Shown here: piece by piece, positions 37,501 through 48,600 of the stretch | How the letters are laid out: every line of letters starts with the position of its first letter | How positions within the stretch are numbered: position 1 is the stretch's first letter | Assembly (NCBI GenBank): GCA_013398275.1 | Contig: VZSE01006238.1 | Location: 124,001 to 188,000 of the forward strand | Reading direction: 5' to 3' | DNA length: 64,000 nt | From: Promerops cafer | Lineage: Eukaryota > Chordata > Aves > Passeriformes > Nectariniidae | Made by a program: the position numbers and the translations under genes | Notes under the pieces: generated by a model | Told to the model about the DNA's origin: nothing | What the model saw: only the letters and a program-made list of their open reading frames with translations | The model's database searches: none

Positions 37501-38299
37501 TTAGCGATCAAATTAAACCCCGGCATCTTACTCTTTATAAGCGACACCTAAATGCCCACACGTCCACACCTTATCATCACCAAATTACAAGCAGTCAAGC
37601 ACCGCAGATTTAAGCATATCTACACATCACCACATTTACTAATAAGTCAATGTAAAAAAAGCCTGCTAAGCTTGTCAATAAAACCCTCCGTCCAGCTCAC
37701 TCACGACAAAAAACACCCTGCAACTCACTTCCACAACACTGGTATGAAAATCAGCAACTAGGAATTCACCCCCATATGTGAAAGCAAGAATTAGACATTA
37801 CGATTCGCTGGGAAATTCAATAGAAGCATTAGCCTGGAATAGTCAGTTGCAAAGCACCGAAACAGAAACATTAAAAAAAATTAGCAAATATTTAACTTCC
37901 TTTTTGCGTAACGTTAAACTGAAAACCAGATGGTGGGATGGGGGGGCCTGCAAATGCTGCAGAAACCCGGAATTTGCTGGCTAATATTTTCCTTCCCTAT
38001 ATAATATTATAAACAATATAATTTTAAAATGCATTTTATTTTAACGTATTATTTAGGTTAAATAAGGCAACATAAAATAAGAAACGTAAAATAAGGCAGA
38101 CCAAATACTTTTTCTTCCCAGCAGATATAAAACTTACTGGAACTGTCAGAAAACAGGTGCTGTCTCCAGTGTTTCTGACACTTCTACCCCTGTGGTCACT
38201 GAAGAGCAGCCAAACGTGAACATGGCATGAGCAACTCAGCACTATCACCTCAAAAGGAGCGCAGCACTAAAATAGCACATTTTGCTGTGAAAACACGAG

Positions 38300-38960
38300 C
38301 AGTCACTCACTCGGCGAGCGATGCCCAACTCTTCTACAGGAAGCCCGTCTGTTAAACAACACTTTCCCCACAGAAGCAGCTGCCTGAGGTGACAGCCGGG
38401 GGATGGCGAGGACAGGTTTGTCTACTTGCGCTACCCAGAGCGGAGCACAACACCCATCACAGCTCGTTACCTTCGCACCAAGGCTCGGCAGCCGCGGCGA
38501 GCGCCGGCACCACCGCGCATTTATCAGCTCTTTCACAACCAGGGCAGAAAGCTGCAGGTTATAGTTTCTTCTGACAAGGAAACCCTCCAGGTGCCAGGCC
38601 CAGAGGGACCGGGGCAGCTGAGGTTTCTCTCTCCTCCCAGCGAACAGAGCAGACCGACAGAACTCCGGGCTAACCAGGGGTCAGCGCCCGCCCCACGACT
38701 CCAGCCCCCTGCGCCTCACGCCCCGCTGCCTCCCCTGCGCTGCTGCCCGAGCCAGGGACGCCGATCCCTCGCTCGGGGGAGGCCGCAGACCCGAGACACC
38801 GCGCCCCGGGGGCTCCCACGCGGGCGGGCGGCCGCCANNNNNNNNNNNNNCCCGCCCCGCGCGGCCCCTCACACGCGGGCGCGGGGCTCCTGCTCCGCCC
38901 CGGCAGCGGCCGCAGCCCGGCCGCCTCCTGCCTCGCCTTCCCCTCCGTAAAATGGAGCTG
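38300..38960 (-). promoter_or_regulatory. SUN1: CpG island with candidate SUN1 first exons (distal)
   Basis: A dense CpG island (about 38440-38960) with a 13-N gap. Two strong minus-strand donors follow it: GAAG|GTAACG ending at 38471 and CCGA|GTGAGT ending at 38311. Together with the 37.2-kb island this gives two plausible SUN1 transcription starts. Confidence 0.6.
38838..38850. other. assembly gap (13 N)
   Basis: Thirteen N bases in the middle of the distal CpG island, flanked by GC-only sequence. Confidence 0.98.
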
Positions 38961-39255
38961 TGGGAGCCTCTGCCGCGAGCAGAGGTAACTCAGATTTTCA
39001 CTCCGGCCTCTATTGCTTGACTCACTGACTTTCCCTCCCAGTGTTTCCTCTGTTTCCTTCCTACCCGGCCTTTTGGGGATTTTCCTTCCCTTTGATTCGC
39101 CGTCCTCCGCTAAGACTTTGGCTCTGGCACAGACAGAACACACAGCTCTGGCACGGCCGCTCGGTGGGAATGAAGCGCTTCGGCTCCGTGTGGTGCCCAG
39201 CCGAATCTCACCAAGCCAACATCGGGCCACAGAAACCTCCGGACAGCCACACGGA

Positions 39256-39402
39256 ACAGAAATCAGAGAATGGTTTGGCTTGGAACTGACCTTTAAACCT
39301 ATCTAGTTCCAGCTCCCCCGCAATGAGCAGAGACACCTCCCACTACACCAGGTTCCTCCAAGCCCTGTCCAGCCTGGCCTTGAACATTTCCAGGAATGGG
39401 AC
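39256..39402 (-). mobile_element. CR1 LINE fragment (3' end)
   Basis: Reads as the reverse complement of the CR1 tail: 'agagaatggtttggcttgga...', 'tctagttccagctccc', 'ccagcctggccttgaacatt'. The 3' end is at the low-coordinate side. Moderately diverged. Confidence 0.9.
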
Positions 39403-40745
39403 TGGTTCTTGGCAGAGAAGAAACAAGCCCCATTGTTCAAAGTATGTAAACATGTTCAATGTGGAGCCTGTGTCTGAGTGACGTTTTTTTAAGCCTTCAG
39501 TCTCCCCGAATCCACAGTTCTCTTGCGGGCCCTGCTGTAGGCAGGGATGGTGCAATGTCAGTGAACAGAATAGGGAATTTGTCACTTGGGAAAGGCTAAC
39601 CAGGCCATAAGTTGTTATTTACTTGCGTGTGCAAGAGAAATGACTCAGCTTGCTGTGAAATAAATATGTTGGCTAATAAATATGTAATTATCAAATAATC
39701 CGAATGTTTGGATACAAAATGAGAGAAGGCAGCTAATCGTTAAGAAACAGAAAATGCAAGATAAACACATTCACTTAAGGTATCAGCTGATATTGATGTA
39801 GCACTGATTTTGGGCAATTCCTGTTTCTTTTAGAAGTGCTTTGCTCCAGCTACATGACAGTTTTAAGATGCTGCAGCCAAAGTTGAGCTGACCCCAGTGA
39901 CACTTGGAAGCCAGTGTCTGGTTTGGTCAGGTGTGCAACCCCGCACCAGTCTCCTCCTCCCTGCATATGGCTGAGTATTTTGCAGAATCAGTTTTCTGGC
40001 CACTCCTTCTCTTTCTGTACTTACTTCACACCTGTTTTCCTGTCTTAAGAGTAGATAATATTTAGAGGCTTAAGATACGCAGGGCAAAATCACCTCTTAG
40101 GTTAAATCTCCTTGGAATTCCTTGGTGGTGTGAGGCCAGGCCCTCTCAGGGATGTTTCCCACCCTGTTTCCCTGGAGCCCAGGCAGGGCAGGCAGCACTG
40201 AGCTCTGGCAGGACAAGGCATGTCATTTTCCCAGGGTGCTGCTCCAGCTTCCCAGGCTGCTCTGACTTGTCCTGAGCAGTTGTTTTTCCATCACAACCAG
40301 GCCAAGAGGCTGGATGGAAGATGATGGCTGAAGCTCAGTTTTCCCTCCACTCCTCAGCTATGAGGACGCAGTAGAGCTTTTTTTAAGTTTCCAGGATTTA
40401 AGGGAAACTTGGTCAGATGTCCTGGTTTTGTTAAAACAAGCTGGGAGTTAATTTTTCCACATTTCAGAAGAAACTGCTCTGAAGCAAACAAAAATTCTTT
40501 CAAGGTTTTTTAGCATCTAACAAGCTCTGAACGTAAAGTGGGCTGATAATTTTATTGGCTAAGTTGAAGTGTATAGAGAAAAATGGTTAGTAAGAATAAA
40601 AATTGACCATACTAAAAATGTTCCATTTTTAATATTGTAGAGGGCAGTTAAGAATTTAGAGGGAAAAAAGCTGCAACTGACACCAGGTATGGGGAAACTG
40701 CAATACAGGGCCAAACCAATCCAAGGATCACATTTCTATAGTTCT

Positions 40746-40780
40746 CCCTTCCCTTCCCTTCCCTTCCCTTCCCTTCCCTT
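40746..40780 (+). repeat. (CCCTT)n microsatellite, 7 copies
   Basis: Seven exact tandem copies of CCCTT with a TTCCC remnant after them; a pure pyrimidine tract on the plus strand. Confidence 0.97.
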
Positions 40781-43290
40781 TTCCCACATTATTGCTCCCT
40801 TCCCACTGTGATTCCCATTCCCAGTGCTCCCCTGCAGTCACACCTAGCAAACCTGTTCTGCTCCACATTCTGGTCCTTGCTATCAAAAGGGGCAAATCCC
40901 CACAGTGACTGAAGGTACGGACTGAATGTGGCAGAAACCAGTGCAGTGAGGTGTTTCTGACTGGTAGTACTGGGCATGGCATGCTGCTGCACAGGATGGG
41001 AGTGGTGACCTTTGTGTCCATGGCTGGCCAGATCATCATATATATGTAGTAGTACGAAAATCACCTAAAATACCTGTAAATCTGATTTCTTGCTTATTAA
41101 GGAAAAGGTTTCTTGCCACCTGCATCCCTTTATGGTTAAGCTCAGCAGGGCCCTTTCCCCACACCACTCAGCCAAAGGCAATGGGTGCTGCATCCAGAGC
41201 AATTGGGTTAGCAGGTAAAGGGGGATGCAGAGCTCTTCAGATCAGTTTTGCCACTAGATCTCCGTGGTCCTGACTTACAGGGGATTTCAGACATTAACAA
41301 GAAAAGCTGATTACAGCCAAGGCAGGCCGGCAGAGCAGCCGTTCTCCTCACAGCTCTCATCTGCTGCTGCAGCTCAGCTCCTGCTTCTCTGGGGGATTGA
41401 TCCCAGTAAATGGACACAAGCTTGTTAACTGTAATTTTTGTTGATCCTTCAGATGCCTAATAATGAAGGTTTTTTTCCTTTATGTTTCTTTCTCTCTTTC
41501 TAAAACATGGTTAGAGCTACACATGGAGGGCTGAGGCACAGAGCAGTCCATGATGTATCCAGCAGGACCAGCTCTGAGCCACTCTTCTAGCAGACAGTTG
41601 CTCACCTTCCCTTGCAGGAGTCCTAACACAGATTCTGCAAATGAAACAACCTTGGCTGCTCTCAAGCCAGCAGTTGGCTTTCCAAAGCCAAGATATTACT
41701 TTATTTTTGGGGCAGTGCTCTGGTATGTTTGTGTGGTGCAGTCAAGGGGCTCCCCCAGCAAGATAAAGCCTGTGCAATAGCCCATCAGAACTCTAACCTC
41801 TCTATATAGAAATATTACAGTACAATTTATTTATAATAAATAAACAAGTTTACCATAATGACATTAATATGGTTATACTGTACTACAACTGGATAGTTTT
41901 ATCATAGTACTATGTAGTAAAACAGTACTATGAACTATACTATTCTTTCTGGTTACTCCTGGTTTTGACTTATTATACCTTAATAGCTAAATTTCTCTGT
42001 GTAGAGATTAGATTAGAGCTGTGATATGTTATTACAGCCTATAATAACTGTGCAGTTACAGCTGGAGGTCAGTCTCTGGGAGCAGACTGCTGACACAAGC
42101 AGAGGTGCTTTAGTGAACCTTCCCGTGGGCTCACATGACCCTGCAGGGCCCGACACCTGCAGAGTGTCTGCAATCTGCCAGAGCACTCCCGAGGAAATCT
42201 GCACATTGCCTGGATGGACTCACACGGATGAGAAGTGCATGGACCTGGAACACAACCACCAGCCTCTTCTAAAACACTCTCTGATGTAGACCCTGTCTCA
42301 AAGTTTAGTTATCTCATTTGTCAGTGTCCTCTCTATGTCTAATTAATTGAATCTATTTAAGGTAGTTAACAAATATATAAAAGATTCTATATTCAGTTAG
42401 ACAAATTCATGCACTTACCTAGAAACATTTGTTCTGCTGAGAATCCAAGTCCCAGGATCCTCCACAACAACAGCCAGGTCTTCTGGCTTACAAGAACGAA
42501 GGCACAACTGCTGGTCACAGGAAGGGCAGGGCTAAAGGCTGCTTATCTAAAGTGCCTGAAAGCCTGAAAGTTTGAGATAACAGCTCTGCTCCCCAAAATT
42601 GCCCTTGCTTAAAAGTGACGTAATGCATATGGTGCTAGTGACATTCCATAATGTGCACTAACTAAATCTAGAAAATATAAGAGCTGATCTGGCTAAACAG
42701 GAAAAAAACCCCAAAACATTTTAGTTGGGCTCCTACTGATCCAGTAAAAGGTTGAAGCTGAAAGTTGAGTCTCAAAGAAAATGACTTTAAAGTCCAGACT
42801 CATAAACCATCCACCGAAGACTCAATAACAGTACATTTTTGTGAAAGGATTTAAGAAATTTGAGTTATATAAGTTGAAATATGGTAAATTACAGGCAGGG
42901 TTAGCACACTGTCAAGTCCTACACTCAGGAGACCTAATAAAAGGACGTAGTGGTAGATCCCCAGTTTGTCACACACACACAAACAAGATCAAGCTGGTGT
43001 TTAGCATGTCTCAAGAAGGACTATTAGAATATTCATTTTAACAAGCTCTCCTGGCCCTGAAGAAAAAGCTGGTTTGTTGGATGATGTGGAGATTTTTCTT
43101 TGTGAGGCATCCCACAACAGACTGCTCTGAAAGATAACAAAATGTTCAACATGTGGAGGAAAAAAAAGTTCCCAGCCTGCTGAAGATACCAAGCTTGATG
43201 AATACTTCAGCTCCTACTATTTGTGTACCAGCTTTAAACATCTTGAAAAACTTTGACTAGATTCCACATCAGCCAAGAATCTTCTCTTTC

Positions 43291-43325
43291 TCTCCTCTCC
43301 TCTCCTCTCCTCTCCTCTCCTCTCC
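43291..43325 (+). repeat. (TCTCC)n microsatellite, 7 copies
   Basis: Seven exact tandem copies of TCTCC inside a longer pyrimidine run that starts near 43281. Confidence 0.97.
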
Positions 43326-43714
43326 TCCATTTGAAGTTGGTTTTGCAAACATCTCTGCTTTAGATTACAAGAGTAATTAAAAGCACTTGACCAACATTTG
43401 TACTGCAGCTATCATGAGGCTGTTAATCAGTGGTACAGAATCTAAATTTTGTCAACATAAGAAGCTAAAAATATCATGCCTGTAGTAGTGTCATTAAGTA
43501 GGATTTACTTAGGGGATTTTCAAGGGAACTTTACCATAAGAACTGGGTTCTTGCTGCTGAAGTGAGACTTTAGGTTGTATTGCAGGAACCTGCTGCTTTG
43601 CAGTGCTTTGAAAGACTATTTTGAGAACAAAGTCTCTGCTATGATAGTTATAGAGTCTATTTCCAGTCTAATTTAATTGGCTTTTTAATAATTGATTAGA
43701 CTAAGGAAACAATT

Positions 43715-43900
43715 TCATGGAACCACAGAACAGTCAGACTGGAAGAGGCCCCTGGAGATGCTGTATGCAGTCCCACTCCTGCCCAACAGGCTCAGGCAGA
43801 ACAGGTTTCTCAGGGCTGTATTAAGTCAGATTTTGAATATATCCAAGGGCTGGAGACTCCACAACTTCTTCACTCTATTGAATGTTTTCTAGGGATTTTT
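43715..43900 (-). mobile_element. CR1 LINE fragment (diverged)
   Basis: Reverse-complement CR1-like sequence: 'ccacagaacagtcagactgg', 'ctggagactccacaacttct'. More diverged than the other copies, so probably an older insertion of a different CR1 subfamily. Confidence 0.75.
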
Positions 43901-45254
43901 ACTTTACTCACATTGCCTTATAAGAAATTTATATTTTATATATATTGCCTTGTAAGAATTTTAGCTGCCCCTCCACTTACAGTGAGTTAAATAGTTAATA
44001 GTTTTTAGTCAATTGAAATGCTGCTCAGTACAGGAACAGCCATACTTCAGCTTTTCATTAAAAGAAAGCAGAACTTCAAAGACAGTACAGAGGACCTAAA
44101 ATGAGTATCCTATTCTACAGGAATGCACAACAGCTTTTGGATCCATAAGAAACTCCCCGACTATTCTGTATCATTAGTATTATTTTCCCTTTTTGCAGAA
44201 TTTTCAAAGCAACCCAGTGTTTTGTGGAGAAGTGGCCAGAAGTTTGACTTCACCTTTAAGCTAGGAATAAAACTGGTCTTGTGTGTGTAACCTGTCTCAA
44301 ATGTTTCTTTGGGAAGGCAAGTAGACATTGCTGTAAACAGATCATGGGTTGGTTAACAATTATGTCACAGGCCTGAAAAGGTAAAGTTAGGTCAGATGGA
44401 CAAACAAACAGGAGCACTTCCTACAGCATAAGGAGCATGAACAACCCCCACTGAGTCTGTTTTTAGACTTGACACGAAGCCAAGGCACTTGGGAGTTAGA
44501 AGCCAAAGAGCACTTTCTGTCTGTAATACAGATAATTTAAAAAACCCACATCAGAATCCTGATTTTCCATAATTTGTGTGTGCAAAAAAACCCCAGCACC
44601 CTACCCCACAATGGTGTAGACAAGCATCTAGGAGCTCCCTTTTTTTATTACACAGCTGAGAATAGAAGATGACACCAAAACTTACACACTAAAAAGCCAC
44701 TGAAGAAAACCCCAAACAAACCAAGTTTTAACCTAAAGTCACAGAATTTAATTTCAAATATGCAAACAAACATTGCTTGCTTTCCAAGGCATAATGGTAT
44801 AAACATAAAAACTGCAAATGACATATTTAGTACAAAAATATAAATACTCAATCTAAATGACAAAACAGCATATTTTTTTCAAATGTATAAACCTTAATTT
44901 AAAAAATTTGGCTTTACTCTCATGAAATGTAGTACAATAAAAATAAAAACTATTATTTTAGTACCACCTATGTCCCTATTATATCAGCATAAATACGAAT
45001 ATTCAAAACATTATACACTTTGCTACATTATGAAAGAGAAATTTGGCTGTTTTTTTCCTAATAAAACTGGTCATCACATACCTGACTCTGTGAAGTGTGA
45101 TTTTATCCAGTTTGAAATGCTTTTTGAAAGACTGAATCCTTGCTTTATTACATTAGTAACTCTGACAGTAAATTATTACATTGTTAAATAATCCAAAAAT
45201 TAAATTCCTGAAAAAACATTCCTTCTTTAAACCTTGTAACTGAAAAACCAATGC

Positions 45255-45487
45255 AAAGTAAATTAAAACATTGTTTTATTGCTAGGAAATACAAAGAACA
45301 GTTCAAACTGCAAAGAACATAGAATTGTGCTAATTTCACTTTCAAATGAGCCAACAGTGAATTTACAAAGAAAAAACAATCTATTTCCAGCTCAGCCTTT
45401 CTTAAGCAAACAAAAATACAAAGATAATCCAAATCACAGAGATTTCACATCAGTTTCCTGAACAGAATCTCAGCAGTGAGATAAATT
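45255..45487 (-). other. DNAAF5: DNAAF5 3'UTR (short form)
   Basis: AATAAA on the minus strand at 45280-45275 is followed by a T/G-rich stretch, which supports cleavage near 45255. Another AATAAA at 45149-45144 could give a slightly longer form. Confidence 0.55.
45275..45280 (-). terminator. DNAAF5: DNAAF5 polyadenylation signal (probable)
   Basis: A canonical AATAAA on the minus strand about 210 bases after the stop codon. Confidence 0.55.
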
Positions 45488-45627
45488 CTATAAAGCTGAT
45501 TCCTTGGCTGACTGAATGTGATGTAGCAGCTGATTACAATAGACTGGTGTTTGATGCTTATGGACAACCCCTTCAATTTCTCTCACCAGCAGATCTGGAT
45601 ATAAAATGCTTCCTTCCTTTAACACTT
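45488..45627 (-). CDS. DNAAF5: DNAAF5 last exon and stop
   Basis: A 140-nt coding part: VLKEGSILYPDLLVREIEG and on to HIQSAKESAL, then TAG at 45490-45488. The C-terminal tail is short and variable, as in mammals. Confidence 0.95.
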
Positions 45628-48600
45628 CTGTAAGACAAAAATATGTTTTATAAATCAGTAGCTGCTTTGTGTTTCTCTACCCAAGTTCCCTCAAGGCAGC
45701 TGAAAGCAAACCTAGAAATTGTTCTACAAGTGATGCAGTGCTGACAATTCCTCCCTCACCCACTTGCTGAGGTCTGTATTTTGACATTTATGTTCTTCAA
45801 CACAGGCTGCCACACTAACAGATTCCAGAGAGCCCCTCCAGCAGTGGCTGGGCTCTGTGCTCCATATCCTGTTTACCATCTATGAAGTCTCTGGGAGTTC
45901 AGCTGCCCTGCTACCTCCCCTGGGGAACACAGGGCAAAGCATTCATTCTGCACACAGGTAAAAGGTCAGGGCTCATCCCCTGAAACCCAAAGGAAAGCTC
46001 CACCCTGGCAGGGTTACCCTGCACCTGTATGTGCTGCTTTCATGAACACTCAAAAGGATGATTTAAAAAACATTGTTAAGAATAGACATGACTGAAATTC
46101 TCACCCAGGACTGCTTTTTGGAGATTTTCATCTGGGTCATCGAGATGTACCAACAGTTCTTGGTACAGAAGCTCAACATGACCTTCCATTGAGGATTTCA
46201 CATCACTGTCCTTTAAGCACTTAAACCAATTAGCCAAGGTGTGAGCAGCTGCCAGCCGGACATCACACGAGGCATCATCCAGGCGCTTTAAAACCTCTGA
46301 AAAGGAGCAATAGCCAAAATGCTCTGTGAACAGAGGAGCTGGCTTTTGCAGGTGAAAAAAACAAATGTATTCTCTCAACATTCAAATTATTGTTGCATTT
46401 CTGATGGATTTTTGTCTTTTCAGCAGAATAAATACATGTAGCACACTGTTCCTAAAAGCTCCTCATTCATTGTAATTGGATGATGATGTCCCAACATCAA
46501 TAAAAGACATGTACAGAAGTATTTAGATTAATTGAACTTTATCTAGCACAACTTCTAACAAGGAACTATGAATGTCTATTTATGCATTACAGAACTACAG
46601 AGTTGAAATATTTCTATGCTTTATAAAGCACAACATTTGTATTAATTAGCTATTAATTAAAATATTAAATAATATTAATTATTTTAATTATTAAGTTAAA
46701 TATTACTGTTTCAGTGAATTACTGCACTGCAGACCACATGAATATGCAAGATGCAAAGACATATATACTTTGAGAATTATCTGATCATGTATTTCTTCAA
46801 AATAAAAATGTCTGTAGCTAGATTTCTAGTGTGCCATGCAAGAAAAAGTATCAGTTGTTAAGATGCTGAGTTAGGGAAAGCCAAATTTGTTTGTATGTAC
46901 AAGAATATAAAACCTGGCACAAAGCACAGTCTGTACTTCTGATTCATAGTTTAGCACTTGAACTTCATCCTAAGAGGGATTACAGCTCCTTGCTCTAGTT
47001 GGCAATACAAAACTCTAGATTAGAGTTTTCTTTTTTTTTTTTTTTTTTGATAAAAACCCAACCCACTACCTATTCAGGTCTATTTATGGTACATTGAAAT
47101 GGTTTGCTCTTGGCTCTCAAACACAGCACGGAGAACAATGTGACTTCCATTTATACACTGCAGTACTGTTCTGCTCTCACTATACTTAGCACATTATTTC
47201 ACATAGTCCAAACTCTGAAGCAATGCAGATAAGCTGCTGGCAAGCCCTGCACAAACCAAAGTATTTGAGTGAAGTTCCACCTAGTGGTCTGATGGATAAC
47301 GGCGTTGGGAATTCCGCTCGGTTCTGCCAAACCCTTAAAAGTTGAGCAAACTGTGGCACTTTGGGTAAAAAAGCAAATGTCAACATAGCAATCTTGATTA
47401 AAACACACAAACAAACCAACAATGCCCTTGCCCCAAGTCTACTAAACCTTTACACATACCTGTATAAGTGTTCTTAAATTGATCTGCATCAAACTGCCTC
47501 CCACAGACTTTTAGAAAAACATCAACAATACGACAAGCCATCAGTCGAGTAATTTTAGAGTCTTCATCCATGGAAGCAATAATTTGGGGCATCAGCTCAT
47601 CTTTCACTTTTAAGATCTACAGTTAATAGGAAAAGCATAGAAAAAATATGCTTAGTGTGACAGCACTTACCATTAGCTGTGCCAGATACGTGTTTGCTTA
47701 GTTAACAAAATTAGCTATAAGTGTTACCCTGAAAATCCCTGAAGCTACAGAGCTCTAAGTTTGCCTCTATGTTAGCTTGGAAAATGAAAATCCACCAGTC
47801 AATCACCCAGCTCATGAACACTCAGCATGCAAGCAGATGAGTTTTATGTAACTTATATGTATGCTCAAGCTTGTAAAAGCTTTAAAACTTACTCGCCTTT
47901 AAAAAAAAAAAACCCAAATTGTCGAGCCTTGGAGCAAGGCGGAGCTGAGCGCTCCGCACGGTGCCAGCAGATGGCGCCGTGACCCCAACAGGAGGCGCGG
48001 GGACGCTCGGAGCGGGACTTTGCTCCGTGTATTTCACATCATCCAGCGATGCCAAACAGGCATCAAGGCACCGATTCAGGAAAAACGGACAGCTAGAATA
48101 GTAGTTTCTGATATCAGTGTTTCTGTGTATGTCAACTCAAGTGTGTTTAAGTGCTTTGTTCAATTAAAGTCTGTTATAAAGACACTGAAAACTGTGAACA
48201 TTTAATAACATTTAGATTAAATTTATTTTTAAAAAATTACCTTGTATTTAACGTATTTCCAGTGCATAATTTCCAAACACTTTGTTAGCAAAGAACAAAA
48301 ACCCCCTCAGATTCAATTAATCTTTAATTAGGGGTGGGTAACACTCTTCAAGTGTACTCCTTGCTAGCACTCCAGTCTCTATAGATATTCTTCATGTTCC
48401 TTTTCAAGTCCTCCTGTCCTTTCTCAGAATCTTTAGATGTTATTTTATTTTCCCTAAATGGACCTGTGGGCTCCAAGGCAACCAGACAATTTGTCTCTGC
48501 CACGTGGCAGCACAGCACATCCTGGCTGGCCCCAGTGCTGCTGCACAGGCTCTGCCTGTGGGCCCAGTAATGTCAAGCAGCCAGATTGTTGTGTTCATAG

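Larger units (their letters stand above)
39000..45250. other. SUN1-DNAAF5 intergenic region
   Basis: About 6 kb between the SUN1 distal island and the DNAAF5 3' end. It holds two minus-strand CR1 fragments, two pyrimidine pentamer repeats and an AT-rich palindromic patch (about 41820-41970). I see no supported gene; open stretches are short and unlike any family I know. Confidence 0.7.

Noticed and set aside
38426..39230. Long open frames on both strands in the distal SUN1 CpG island
   Set aside because: Arg/Pro/Ala-rich composition and the N gap are typical of chance frames in GC-rich DNA; no family resemblance.
47031..47048. T18 run as the poly-A tail of a minus-strand processed pseudogene or SINE
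   Set aside because: No recognisable gene or SINE body next to the run and no target-site duplication seen.
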